Positions 1-26,065 of a DNA stretch of 64,000 nt are shown here, piece by piece. The notes under the pieces were generated by a model. That model had not been told where the DNA came from, ran no database searches, and saw only the letters and a list, made by a program, of their open reading frames with translations. The stretch covers positions 3,688,560 to 3,752,559 of the forward strand of contig NC_036458.1 in NCBI RefSeq assembly GCF_002775205.1. The letters run 5' to 3'. The number at the start of each line of letters is the position of its first letter. The stretch's first letter is position 1. Source of the stretch: Xiphophorus maculatus (lineage: Eukaryota > Chordata > Actinopteri > Cyprinodontiformes > Poeciliidae). The translations under genes were made by a program, and so were the position numbers.

Positions 1-14383
<14,383 letters not shown>

Positions 14384-14637
14384 GGTGAGGCCTGAGGAGT
14401 TATCACAGGGGGGGACTAGGACGGTCTGCTGAGGAGCTTCTTCCTCGTCATGAAAAGTACGGCTGCTGGTTTTTGTAAGGAGGGATTCTGTCAGGGGAAG
14501 TTGTGAGGAAGACGAGGTGGATTAGGTACTGGGGAACAGGGTAGAGTGGGGTGCAGGAATGAAAGGGACAGATGTGGGTTTTTAGTGAGCGACCTCTGAC
14601 CTCTTGGCTCCAAGGATTACTGGGCTGCCAGATGAAC
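14384..14637 (-). other. ppfia3: 5' UTR part of the first coding exon of ppfia3
   Basis: On the minus strand a polypyrimidine tract and TTTCAG end at 14638, giving a good 3' splice site. The sequence then runs to the liprin start codon at 14383. I infer that this exon spans 14036-14637 and begins with about 254 bases of untranslated leader. It is spliced from an upstream non-coding exon. Confidence 0.6.
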
Positions 14638-14769
14638 CTGAAAGAAGAAGAAATCACAAGGTTATTTTTTAAACAATACAAACAAGGGGTGGACAATGAA
14701 TTGATGACATATCGTAATGATCACTAGATCAATATAAATAAATAAAACGTCTGATTGTTTAATCAATAT

Positions 14770-15555
14770 CACTGCAAAAACACAAAATCTTAGCAAGTAT
14801 ACTTTGTCTAGTTTCTAGTGCAAATATCTTTGTACACTTTAAATAAGACAAAACCAACTTACAAGTATCTTTTCAGTAACATATAGAAGCTTGTACTAAA
14901 TAAATAATTCATTAATGGTGATGAAAATGTACTTTTTCCACTGGCAGATTAATTTACTTATAATATGGGAAAAATGTCTTGTTATAATAATCTGCCAATG
15001 GAACTACAGTTTTCTTTGATGCATATAGATGATGGCAGAAAGATAAAAAACAAAACAGCTTAAACTGAGTTGCTACCTCTTCCTGTTTACGTTGACGCTA
15101 ACATTAGCAGCAGAGGATATGGATAGATGCTGCGGGAAATTATCAAGGATTGGTTCAATAGTTTCATTGGTTTTTACGTGAAAAGGCAATCAGAACTGTC
15201 ATTAGTTCTTGTAGAGAAGGAAAAAACTGCCACCACTAAATCCCTAAGATAGCATTAGCATTGTTAGCTGTTAGCACAGCTGGCTAGTGCAACAGGATAG
15301 AAAAGCAGATGTTAATAATTGTAATTGCTACAAAAGTTAGTTTAAAAAAACTACTTAACTTTGTTTTTTACATAAAAAGAAGATGCTAATGAAAAAAATG
15401 TTGAACTGGCATAGAGGCTGATAGAAACACTTAATCATGATTTTTTTTAAGCTTACAGCTAGCACTGCAGCACAGCCAGCCACCACAGAAGGTTAGAAAA
15501 GTCTAAAAATAAACTAGACCAAGAATACTTGGTAATATTTGTGTGTTTTGCAGTG
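14770..15555. repeat. Palindromic fish MITE (CACTGCAAAAA type), interrupted copy
   Basis: The left half begins CACTGCAAAAACACAAAATC at 14770. The matching right end, TTTGTGTGTTTTGCAGTG, finishes at 15555. The middle palindrome is visible around 14940-15010 (CTGGCAGATTA against TAATCTGCCA). About 450 bases of unrelated sequence separate the halves. Confidence 0.55.
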
Positions 15556-15990
15556 TAGTGACTATCAATGAAGAAATATTTATTTTCCCGGTACGCTAAC
15601 TTCCCCCCAAAGTACAATTTAAATAAAGTGGAAGTTTGACTAGAGTGGCCAATCCAGTTCATTTGTAAAAACTCTTAACTTAAATTATAAAACATTAATC
15701 CAACAATTACTCACCCATAATAACTTATTGCAACCTCAGCATGGTTGCAATAAAGAACATATTGTAGCAAGTAACAGATTTGTTGTTATAGAAAAGACAA
15801 AAAAAGAGCTGGTTCAAGCTAGCTTTAGCATAGTACCAAAGTTAGCAAAGTAGCAGTTTATACATTCATTTAAGACCAATAGTTGTTTGTTTTGTTTGTG
15901 TCTTTGTGACGCTGTGTGATAAACTGGTGACCTGTCTGTGATGCACCCCAACTTTGACCCAATGACCCCAGAAGTTATGCACCGTTTTCT

Positions 15991-16431
15991 TTAAAGATGC
16001 AATATGTAATTTTAATAAAATATTTGTTTTTAATTTGTTAAAACTGTCACCATGTCGTGACAGTTTGCTTGAGACAGATAATCTGTGAAAAGATCGATCT
16101 CCTCTCACCGCACCAACCAGAAACAACCAATCAGAGCCAGGAGGCGGGTCTTAGCGCTGTCAGTCAATAACTTATCTTTATCCACCGTCATATATGGTCA
16201 TACCTAGCTTTAGCATAATGCTATCTGCACTGTACTATAGATTTTGACAGAAAGCGCTAAAACCCTCCTTCTGGCTCTGACTGGTTGTTTTCAGTTAGTA
16301 CTGGGAGTACTGGGAGAAGGCACAGGAGTTGGGTTTTGTCACAGTTTATCTACTATACTGTCACCACAGAGTGGCAGTTTCAACAAATATGTAAACATTT
16401 TTTATGCTTAAAAGTAACATACTGCATTGAA
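15991..16431. mobile_element. Non-autonomous DNA transposon (MITE) with CCAAT-bearing arms
   Basis: Ends resemble inverted repeats: AGATGCAATATGTAATTTT at the left and AAAAGTAACATACTGCATTGA at the right. Inside are inverted arms, ACAACCAATCAGAGCCAGG facing TGGCTCTGACTGGTTGT. A second copy is at about 50555-50985. No coding capacity. Confidence 0.6.
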
Positions 16432-17180
16432 TAAGTGGGTATAACCAATAGACTAACTTTTATTTAATCTTTCCTCTGATCCATCCATTACTCTCATACT
16501 AAAAAATAAAAGCACACATTGCCTCCTTTCCCCCTCACACTACTGATTCAACCATAGTGCATATCAGAGCCGTCTAGATCTCATAATGGTAATGATAAAT
16601 GCGTATGATGAAAAGACAGAATAATAACTGTCAGGCCTGTGTAGGTTACGGTAGAAATATGCGGCGCAGCTGTTAACATTCATGTGGAGGGAATGAAAAT
16701 GGGGTGTCATCATAAATTGTGTCACCGGGGGATTTTTATTTATATTTTTATTCTTTTGTTAACGTTTCCGGCACCCATTTGTGGAAACATTCAGCAGGCC
16801 TGTGATGTTTGTGTTGCTGGGAGGGAGAATGAAACGCTGTCTTGGGGAACAGAGATCGTACATTTCCGTGCAAGGTAGCCTAACGCCGCTATCACATCAT
16901 GGTGGGAGGTGCCAATCATCCAGTAAATGATGCAGGCCTAATTAACGAGATTACACCAAAAGATGTCACACCTCTGGATTAAAATCTGTGGCTGCGATTA
17001 ACACAAGTGGCGCAAAACCGTTGCGTTTAATCCAGTATTAAGGTGGATATTTCCCATCAACACCCCAGTGCTGCTGCTGCTCCCCCCTCCTTCTCCTCAT
17101 CCTCTCCTCTTCACCCCCCACCCATAAAAACAGCTGGAAACGCGCCGCTACAAATCCGAACAGCTGTTTGCGCGGCTTAC

Positions 17181-17405
17181 CGTTTCCATGATCGACGGAG
17201 ACGGGAAATAAAAGCGCATATCCGGCCGGCTCACTCCATCAGAGCATCCGAGGAGAGACGGGAGGATGCAGGTTATCCCTGTTCCAGCCCGGTTACCAGC
17301 CTGGACCCATCCCCTCCCTGCCTGAGCTGCTGGAGCGACGACGGCTCCGAACCGACGCTGCGTCAAGCCGCACGCAGGCGGCGCCACAGCCACTTCCGGT
17401 ACGGA
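17181..17405 (-). promoter_or_regulatory. ppfia3: Predicted ppfia3 non-coding first exon and CpG-rich promoter
   Basis: About 17.05-17.41 kb is a GC- and CpG-rich island in AT-rich surroundings. On the minus strand it contains CCGGAAGTGG (ETS-type site near 17395) and ends in a consensus 5' splice site, ACG|GTAAGC, at 17180/17181. That donor fits the acceptor at 14638 of the liprin start exon, so this is the likely transcription start region. The upstream border is a guess. No coding potential resembling a known protein was seen. Confidence 0.5.
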
Positions 17406-17523
17406 GCATTTCCATTATTTTACAGGCAGATTGTCACGTTTATCAGTCAATGGCAGAGTTGGGTGGAAACTACTTACATTTACTTGAGTAACTTTGGGGG
17501 GGGTATATATTGCCCCCCCCCAA

Positions 17524-17526
<3 letters not shown>

Positions 17527-17587
<61 letters not shown>
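17527..17587. repeat. (TA)n microsatellite
   Basis: About 30 TA units. Just upstream is a G8-TATATATTG-C10 inverted repeat (17492-17522) that could fold as a hairpin. Confidence 0.9.
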
Positions 17588-17590
<3 letters not shown>

Positions 17591-17782
17591 GTATATCCAC
17601 TCTTACTTTAGTAAAAGTTCTGTTAATGTTTTAACCAAACATTAACCAGACTCAGAGAGTTTCTATAAAAGTTTCATAAGTTTTTCATTGAAATAAACTG
17701 ATTTTGAATTTGTTATTTTTGTTAGTTATATGAATTAGAGTCATTTTGTGCATTAAAATTCCAAAATGTCCACTTAACTTTA

Positions 17783-18016
17783 TACACTGCTCAAAAAAAT
17801 AAAGGGAACACTCAAATAACACATCCTAGATCTGAATGAAAGAAATATTCCCATTGAAACTTTGTTCTGTACAAAGTTCCATTTGCACAACAGCAGGTGA
17901 AATTGATTGTCAATCAGTGTTGCTTCCTAAGTGGACAGTTTGATTTCACAGAAGTTTGATTTACTTGGAGTTATATTGTGTTGTTTAAGTGTTCCCTTTA
18001 TTTTTTGAGCAGTGTA
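17783..18016. mobile_element. Tc1/mariner-type MITE, 234 bp
   Basis: Left end TACACTGCTCAAAAAAATAA and right end TTATTTTTTGAGCAGTGTA are inverted repeats that continue through GGGAACAC. TA dinucleotides at both ends fit Tc1/mariner insertion. From memory, the terminal sequence is that of a common fish Tc1-like family, here with the transposase removed. It is inserted into an older repeat whose halves (CACTTAACTTTATA and TATTTTGGTC) flank it. Confidence 0.8.
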
Positions 18017-18396
18017 TTTTGGTCTGTCTGACTATGTAATTTTTAAATATTAATTAATGATTGATAATTTTATCAGTTACTCAGTACTTGAGCAGATTTT
18101 TATACTAAATATTTTTTTACTCTTACTTGAGTGATTTCTTGGATGGCTACATTTTACTTTTACTTTAGTAAACATGTTGAAGTATTGCTACTCTTGAGTA
18201 TTTTTGATTACTCTGCCCCCCTCTGGTCACGTTCAACTGCGCCGTTACCTAGCAACCCAAGACATGCACGTAGAAATGGCAAATTAAGTTTTAAAAGGTA
18301 AACTGAAAGTTGATTAAATAGGGCAAATGGACAAATTGAAAATTAAAGAAATGCTAATAATAAACACCAGATAGAAATTTAAACTGTGGTGAATTT

Positions 18397-18529
18397 CAGA
18401 GGTGAGTAAGATTAGCACTACTTCAACATATTGTTACTCAAATAAAAAGTATGGGGTAGTAAAAATACTCCTAAAAGTAAATTATTTCAAAAGTTATTCA
18501 AGTAAATATAACTAGTTACCCAACCTCTG
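18397..18529. mobile_element. Short hAT-like MITE
   Basis: CAGAGGTGAGTAAGATTAGC at the left faces TAGTTACCCAACCTCTG at the right, giving 133 bp with inverted ends. Interior ACTCAAATAAAAAG and ATACTCCTAAAAGTAA blocks belong to the TACTTGAGTA family. No 8-bp target duplication is evident. Confidence 0.45.
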
Positions 18530-18775
18530 ATAGCCAGCAAAGAAAATCCTTAAAATGTTCAGGTTTACAAATCATTAAATAGACTCTCGCATGAAGAAAT
18601 GTCTTTTTTAAAAAAACATTTATTTTTTAAAAACAATAAATAAAGTTTATTTGTTTTGTTTACTGTCTTGTCTGCTTGTTTTAAATGGCAACATAGAGAA
18701 AAAAAATAAATATAAATGAATAAAATATAAATAAATAAAATGTTTTTAAATGGAAAAATGAGAAGGTTTGGTTCT

Positions 18776-18888
<113 letters not shown>

Positions 18889-19379
18889 GTAATAAACAAT
18901 AATTTTGAATAGTAAGCAGAATAAAAACTTTATTTTATTAGCTAATTAATTGTGTTTCCTGTTTCTTTGTGCAACTTAACGGCTTCCTGTCATCTTTCCT
19001 GCTTCTCGTGAAGATGCTGGATCTTAAAGGAACAAGGCTCCACCGAACCGACCGGGGATGCCCATTATCTGAACTTTTACCTTCCACCAAGCTGTAGGTT
19101 TCTGTCTCTAACTGCGCAGTATGAAGTACTTGAGACGTTTCCGCTGCTTTATTCGAGCCGCTGAGATTCAAAACATGACAATTAAATGGAACAATTGCGC
19201 CCTCTGCTGTTGAATCTCGATAATGCAGAGAACTACACGCTTAAAAAATGTCTTCTCATTTGCGATACTATCACTATTTGGAGTAATTCTCCAAGTAATG
19301 TAAATTTCGGGCAAAAAATCTTCGTAAAAACGTGGAAATTTGGAGTTTTAAAAGTAGAAAAAAGTTTTTAAAAAAACAG

Positions 19380-21125
19380 AATTTTTGAGGTTAACCTTAA
19401 AAACTTTCTAGAAAAAAAGTGAGAAAATTCCGAGCTGCTGAGTTTGAAAATTTGCTGGAAAATTTCCGGAAATTTGAGTTTAATCTCAGAAATTTTTAGA
19501 TTAACTGGCAATTGTTCAAAAAGTTTTCTAGAAAATTGCTGAAAAAACTCACCAAAGGAAATTTCAGAGTTTGAAAAGTTGCCAGGAAAAAATGTTCCAA
19601 AATTTCGAGATTAATCTCAGAAATTGTATTTTAAAAACTCAGAAATTGTTGAGGCAGAAGAAAAACTTGGATATTTTTGAGTTTGCAGAATTTAAAATTT
19701 CTGAGAAAAAATAATCTCAGAAAAAATTTGAAATTTTCTGGTTTTTTTCTCAAAGATTTCTGAGATTAATCTGAACATTTTCTTATTTTTACAAGCAAAT
19801 GTTCAACATTTCAAACTCAGAAATGTCCTTTTCTGAAATTGCTGAGGTTAATCAAATCTTTTTGGCAGAAAGTTGTTCCTCTTTTTTTATAATCTACAAC
19901 ATGCTGTCGTATTAACCAACTTAAACTTTAATCACGTTTATATTTTCCTAAGGTTTATTTTAAAGTCCTTCAGTTACGTATCAATGAGAAGAAAAGTTAT
20001 GAACAAACTCCATCATCATCTTCTTCTTTTTCCCTATTTTTTTTTTCATTTTATTCATTTTTATTAGTAGTAGTAAAAGCAGCATTATGATGTTCCCAAA
20101 TACTGTCACATTATCATCTTCCTCCTCGTCCTCATTTTTGTATTTTTCAGTTTGTTCACCTTTATCATCTTCATCTTTATAATCCTCAGTATCATCCCTG
20201 ATCTTTCATCATAGGTATCCTCTTTTAGTCACTTTTGAAAAATATTAACTTCAGCGTTGTTTTAATAAAATAAAGCGCTTAGTTAAAGTTTTCCATTAGC
20301 ATACTTAGAACTTCTTTCTGTGTATCTCAGCTATAATATTTGATCATCTACCCAGGAACTTGAGGCTTGTGAAGGTTTCTTAAGAACGATACATCTGACT
20401 CCAAGAAATGTCACTGACCTCGTGGCAGAGAGATCTTTCCTTAGACGTCTATATTTATCAGGAGTGACTGCGGTTACTGACGAGCGGCAGCTGGACGGAC
20501 ACTGGGAAGGGAGGCACCCTGCAAGGTCACCAAAGGTCAGCGGGTTAGAGGAATGCAGATAGGAATGTGACAGTTTGGGGTGCAAATACTTTAACAGGCC
20601 AACCAATAAAGATGGAACGAAATCACCTGGGAGAAGTGACAGAAGAGACCAAAAACTGAGTTTACAAAGACAGACTGAACCTCCTGATAATACATTAACA
20701 CATTAACTATATAAAAAAAACATTGTGGATTCTCTCCAATTAACGTAGGATCAGAAGTATTAGGGCCGTTGTAGGTAGAAAAAAATGGAGTAAGGTTTTT
20801 CCAAAAAACTCAGAAATTCTGAGATTAATCTCAGAAATTTTCCAGAAATGATTGCAAATTTCTGAGTTGGGAAAGTCAAAAATTTGAGAGAAAAAACTCT
20901 GAAACTTTGATATCAATCTCAGTTTTTTTGACTAAACACTTGGAAAATTATGAGTTTGAAAACTCAAAAATTTGTGAGAAAACAAATTTATTTTTTAGCT
21001 TAATCTCAGAAATTTTCTAGAAAAAACATGGAAATTTCTGAGTTTAAAAGTCAAAAATTTGTAAGAAAAAACAAAAAACTGTTGTGCTTAATCTAAGAAA
21101 TTTTCTAGAACAGCACATATGTGAG
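19380..21125. repeat. Degenerate AAATTTCTGAG / TTAATCTCAGAAATT repeat tracts
   Basis: Two blocks (19380-19860 and 20776-21125) consist of loosely repeated units containing TTTCTAGAAAAAA, GAGTTTGAAAA and GATTAATCTCAGAAATT. The same motif appears at 62640-62890 in a tbc1d17 intron and weakly near 40850-40990. The units are themselves partly palindromic. Confidence 0.5.
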
Positions 21126-21763
21126 TTTCAACACATTCCAAATATTTGGTTAAATTTGTGGAAATTATGTAATCAGATAAATTAAAATAAAAATGTGCAA
21201 TTACTATTATTTCCACAATTAATGCCAAGAAAATTTTAAAAATAAGCACAAATCGTTATTAAATAACAAAGTAAGAAAGAAGAAAAACTTCCAAGTGAAA
21301 TTTTTTCAAACTGTTATAATAGAGAAGTCTGAAGCGAATACTTACAGTAGATAAATATATTAGACAAGAACAGTTCAAAGTATTTCTGTATGATGGATTA
21401 TGCTGATTGTAAGTCAAGATTTTTCCACTAAAAAATTTGTTTGTTTGTTTTTTCTTTTAACAGATTACGTTCCTAAAATAATGGCCTTAGTTATATTAGA
21501 AAATATATAAATCACCACCTCTTTCTTTCCAAGAGATGGTTTAGGTACAAAAAAAAACATTTTGGCCAAAATTACTTTGGCCATCATTTTAGGAAGGTGA
21601 CAATCTTTAAAAAGAGCAAAAAGTAACATATCGTTTCTTTTATTTTGCGTTATCTTTATGAAATCACGATTGTTTGGTTTAAAACTTACTTGTTAGTCAA
21701 TTAGCCGAGAAAAAAAGACACATTTAAATAAAAATAAAACAAAACGCAAGTTATCAATCGCGT

Positions 21764-21820
21764 TTCCGGTGTACACCGGAAGTAAACACAAATGACTCGA
21801 GGCGCTTCCTTGTTGCTGAC
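21764..21820 (+). promoter_or_regulatory. Promoter block of the plus-strand transposase-like gene
   Basis: A perfect 18-bp palindrome, TTCCGGTGTACACCGGAA (21764-21781), gives two inverted ETS-type GGAA cores about 102 bp before the start codon. It is followed by GCGCTTCCTTGTTGCT (about 21801-21816). Both elements recur in the same order and at similar distances in front of the two minus-strand first exons (41452 and 42826). I infer a shared core promoter. Confidence 0.5.
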
Positions 21821-21882
21821 AAAAGCGGATGATTCTTCCCCAGATTTATATTATGTTATTTCACTAAATATCAAAGGAAAAA

Positions 21883-24800
21883 ATGCCTCGTAGAAACGAG
21901 ATTCCTGAAGGCATCCGGTCGAAAGTTGTAGATCTGCACAACGCCGGGATGGGATACAAACTGATTTCAAAGAGTCTGGAGCTGCATCACTCCACAGTTA
22001 GGAAGATTATCCATAAATGGATACGATTTAACACCGTGGCGACCCTGCCGCGGAGTGGGAGACCCACGAAGAAGCTTCCGAGCAGGACACGGACAGCTCA
22101 GCCGGAGGAGGTGAGCCGGGTTAACGGGAAGCTGCAGCTTTTTACCCGGCAAAGGGAATCAGTGGAGCGGGTAAAAGATGCTGAGGAGCTGGAAGGGCTC
22201 CAGGTTTCTGGGATGACAATGGGATCTTTAACATCACTGGTTTGGCGTGAATAATTTTATTTATGAGTGTGTTTGTTTATTTTTTTTCAGGAAGAACATG
22301 TTGAGTTTTACAGCATTAAAGGCAAAACTGACATATTGCAATGTCTCACTCTAATTTCTTCATGTTTTCCTTCCATCCATCCATCCAACCAACTTGATCA
22401 TTCCTCCTTCCATCCAGCCATCATCTCTCTCCATCTACCCATCCTCCTCTATCATCCATCCATTTTTATCCATCTACCAATCTGCTTCTACCATTCATTT
22501 ATCCATCCATCCCTCCTCTAATTTCCATCCATCTTTACCCATCCATCCATCCATCCATCATCCTATGATTCTGTTGCATTTGTGTCGTTTTATGATTAAT
22601 GAAGCATAAATGAATCATTGATTCAAGAGCTTTGCCTTTTAGCTCACAACCTTCTTCAGCATCACAGCATATCCTCTACTCTAGCATCACTGGTAAACAG
22701 ACACTTGAATCCTTCTGCTTAATGCAGAGACTGTTGGCCAACTCAGCTGGTTCAGAGCTGATGATCCAACTTGTTTCTTAATTTGGACACGATTTATATT
22801 CTTTTGTTTTTTAGGCTGATCATGCTGGGCCTGCCGGTGATAAAGGAGGGAATAAGGCAGAAGTAAAACATGTATATATTATTAACATTTATCTTCACTC
22901 TTTTAAAAATGAGCTCCGTATTTTACTTTTGTATGTTTGTTGTAAATATAATCTAAGGATAACATACTTTCCTCCATTTCTAGGTTGATCTGCATTCAGC
23001 TGGACCAGCACATCTTATTAAAGACCCAGATGAGAAAATGGTAAAATAAATATAAATAATAATAGTAATAATAAATGTACTCAGTGTGGGTTGAGATTGT
23101 TAAAATAAAAAACGACCATTCTGTTTGTCTTTTAAATCCTAGCGAGAGATGAACAGTGAGTGTGAAGATGCTGACAGTGCGGACTATTCATCTGATTCTG
23201 ACGAAGAAGACCCCATGGTGCTAAATGTTTTAATAAACCTAAAAGATATGCTACTGGTAGAAACTGTAAAATATTCAGATTATATTTTTTTCTCTGACTT
23301 TTAGCTCAGGATCCTGTTTCCCACAGTGTCAAACGACAGAGAAGTTCCAGACCACAAAACGGTAAAATAGATTCATGATGCTGATTTTTGACTTCAATGA
23401 GCTTCCTCCAGTCTTTGGGACTCTCCTGGACAAATCTATTTTCTTTTATTGAAAAACATGAATTGGCGTGTTTTCATTAAGCAAATTAGTTTTCGGGATT
23501 CCGGTTTCTGCAGAATATGGCCAGTAGAATTCCAGCTTGAGATGCTGCAAAAAAAAAAGATACATTTATTTGAAGATTTTGTTCACATCTCGATCAGGAT
23601 TGACCATAATTGTAAAGGACGGCCAGTTTTTTTCTCCAAAGGGAATAACATGTTTTATTGAACTGTATTTGCTTAATTCATCTTTTTAAGTCTCTGTCTT
23701 TTCTGTTTTTCAGCGTAAAAATTCAGCTTCATGTGACGACACACCAGAAGACGATCCCATGGTTTGTTCCTCCTATATCCATTTTTATTTAATATCATCC
23801 CGTTTACTTTCTAATTTTCTCTCCATAACATTTCAGGAGCAAATTTTTGACCCAAACTTTGACGATGAGAAGAAGATTTACGCTGGTTCTTCGGTCAGTG
23901 TGAGAGCGCTCCTCCTCCTCCTCCTGGCCTTCATCCTGAAGCACGACTTGTCAAAAGCAGCCACCAAAGACCTCCTGGCCCTCCTCAACCTCATGGTGCC
24001 TGGATGCATTCCCAGCTCTCTGCAGTTCATAAAGAAGCATTTGACTGACATTGACAAGAAGACGGAGATCCACTTGTACTGTCCCAGGTGTGAAAACTAC
24101 CTCGGTGTAGAGCCTGGGACCGAGTGCGGAGTGTGTCAGCAGCGCTTGAGCAAAAGAAGTCTGCTTGAAAAGGCAAACTACTTCCTGGTGTTGCCTCTAG
24201 AAAACCAACTGAGGAAGGTCCTCAAACGCCTTCACTCAAAGCTAGGCAAGCATTTTACAAAGGACGATTACGTTTCTGACGTCAACACCGGTGGTGAATA
24301 TAAGCACGAAGAGCAGGAGGGCAGTATTACACTTACCTTCACATGTGACAGCTCTCCTCTTCTCAACTCATCCAAGTTTTCAGTCTGGCCCATCCTGTGC
24401 ACGATCAACGAACTTCCGTATGTGGAGCGGTGTAAAAATGTTCTGCTGCACACGTTGTGGTTCGGCAAAGGAAAGCCGCTGCTTCAGTGTTTCTTTACGC
24501 CGTTCATTAACGAGCTTCATAAACTCTCTCACGAGGGCTTCACTTGGGAAGACGAGAGCGGATTAGAGCTTAACACCAGAGTGATGGCGAAAATCTGCGT
24601 CTGCGATTCAGTGGTGAGGTCAGCGGTGCAGAACTTTCAGCCGTTCAGTTCGGAGTTTGGCTGCGGGTTCTGCTACCACAAAGGAGAGCTGGTTCAGAAG
24701 GGTCGGGGTTACACCAGAGTCTATCCGGTTCAGGTTGACGGATGTGACCTGCGGCACATGGCTGAGACGGAGCAACTGGCCATCGTAGTGATTGAGAATG

Positions 24801-26065
24801 GGTATCCACAAGGTCAAATGGGTGTCAAAGGTCACAGTCCGCTGCTTCTGCTGCCTTCGTTTGATGTCGTCAAAGGTTTTATCCCAGATTACATGCACTG
24901 TGTTTGTCTTGGGGTTGTTCCTGAGTTTGTCAATCTTTGGTTGGATCCTCTTTATGGCAGAAAGCGCTTCCACCTTTCACCTCAGAGTTTGAAGAACCTG
25001 GACAAAGCTTTGTCTGCCATCCAACCCCCAGATGAGATCAGACAAAGACCTCGGCGTCTCAGTGAGAGGATGCATTGGGAGGCATCCGAGTGGCAAGCGT
25101 TTGCTCTTCTCTACTCTCCTGTAATACTGAGGAAGGTTTTACCAAACCTGTACTACAAACACTGGATGCTTCTCATTTCATCACTTCACATCCTCCTCTC
25201 CCCGTTTGCCTCCCAGGAGGAGATCAGCTGTGCAGAGCTGTGCCTGGTTCAGTTTGTCTCCCAGGTACCGTCTCTGTACGGACTTGAGCATTGCTCATTT
25301 AACTGCCACTTGCTGACGCATCTGTCAGAAAATGCCCGTAACTGGGGACTGCTGTGGGCCAACTCCACCTTCGTCTTTCAGGGTGTCCACAGTCGACTCC
25401 TGCAGATGTACTCCAGGGCTCAGTCTGCGCCATCCAACATCTTCAAGCAGATAGTTTCCTATGATGAGATTATTATAAAAGGAAGTGATGTTCTGAAGAA
25501 TGCTAGTACAGAAATCACAGACCTGTTTTCCTCCATGACAAGCTGTGGTATCCTTACCAAATTATCCAACTGCATCAGTAAAGATGTGTTTACTTTGGGA
25601 TGCGGATCTCAGAGATCTCTAACTGTGAGAGAACTTGCTGCATTGCAGAGCAAAGATACACGGCCCGTTACTGAATACGCACATTTTGTCTACAGAGACA
25701 TGCTGGTCACCACTTTGGACTGCAGCGTCTCTTGCAAAAGGAACAACTCAGTCATAGAAACGACCAGCGGCTTTGTTCTTGTAGAGTCCGTGGTGGTCGT
25801 CGAGGGGCATTGCAGCTGTGAGAGATCGTCCGACTGCTCCTGCAGAGAACTGGTTGCTTTCTGCAGAAAACTGCTTCCCTCAAACTCCCAACCAACAATC
25901 CAGAACAAACAGATCAACAGAAACATTGCAGAGTTCCTCGTAAGAGTGAGGATCTCGGATGAATTCTGCACAATGACATGTCGGGACATTGTTGCGAAAT
26001 GTTTTGTGATGGAGCAGAAGGGTCGACTATATGTCATCAGAATGCCAGTACTTGAGACACGATAA
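21883..26065 (+). CDS. Chimeric Tc1-type HTH / CACTA-like (Tnp2) transposase gene, plus-strand copy
   Basis: Predicted exons: 21883-22110, 22815-22862, 22984-23040, 23143-23217, 23305-23361, 23714-23761 and 23837-26065. They join in phase 0 and give about 913 residues. Exon 1 codes for a Tc1-type helix-turn-helix (IPEGIRSKVVDLHNAG, HSTVRKIIHKW) ending in a basic GRPTKK patch. The short exons are acidic; two end DPM at the donor (DSDEEDPM, TPEDDPM). Counting from the ATG at 23759, the large exon has a CPRC/CGVC zinc-ribbon pair (108-126), a TFTCDSSPLLNSS segment where CACTA transposases have TDG, WPILCTINELP, LWFGKGKP, a second candidate catalytic Asp in ICVCDSVVRS (D283), GCGFC, and the PDYMHCVCLGV signature. 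Family: metazoan CACTA/EnSpm-like transposase by motif. I see no CACTA terminal repeats, so host domestication is possible. Exon joins are predictions supported by the minus-strand copy. Confidence 0.7.
22373..22556. repeat. (ATCC)n microsatellite, imperfect
   Basis: CCATCCATCC units with interruptions in intron 1 of the plus-strand transposase-like gene. It creates spurious reading frames rich in HPSI. Confidence 0.85.
23686..26049 (+). repeat. Left arm of the 2.36-kb inverted repeat
   Basis: Near-identical to 34107-36466 on the opposite strand. It begins inside the intron before exon RKNSASCDD (TTTAAGTCTCTGTCTTTTCTG) and ends at ATGCCAGT just before the stop codon. Outside these points the copies diverge at once. 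The spacer between the arms is about 8.06 kb. Confidence 0.85.

Larger units (their letters stand above)
14638..17180 (-). other. Intron 1 of ppfia3 (non-coding), with MITE copies
   Basis: No gene was recognised. It contains two halves of a palindromic MITE (14770-15035 and about 15500-15555) and a second MITE (15991-16431), both listed separately. The rest is AT-rich sequence without clear features. Confidence 0.5.
17452..18235. repeat. TACTTGAGTA-type repeat carrying a TA microsatellite and a nested MITE
   Basis: Begins GGCAGAGTTGGGTGG and ends GATTACTCTGCCCCCCTCTG, so it has CAGAG-like ends. Interior blocks ACTTGAGTAACTT and TCTTACTTTAGTAAAAG match 10150-10970. It is interrupted by a G-tract/TA hairpin (17490-17587) and by the Tc1/mariner MITE at 17783-18016. 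Confidence 0.45.

Noticed and set aside
17043-17531. Plus-strand open frame of 162 codons
   Set aside because: It overlaps a CpG-rich leader and promoter of ppfia3 on the other strand, matches no family, and its end runs into a repeat and a C tract.
24620-24973. Antisense frame of 117 codons, repeated exactly at 35179-35532
   Set aside because: Its presence in both copies follows from DNA identity of the inverted repeat, not from coding constraint.
23759-26065. Start of the transposase at the ATG of 23759 as a single-exon gene
   Set aside because: The ATG is the last codon of the conserved exon RKNSASCDDTPEDDPM; upstream phase-0 exons with matching partners in the other copy favour a longer spliced protein. 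The single-exon form cannot be excluded.
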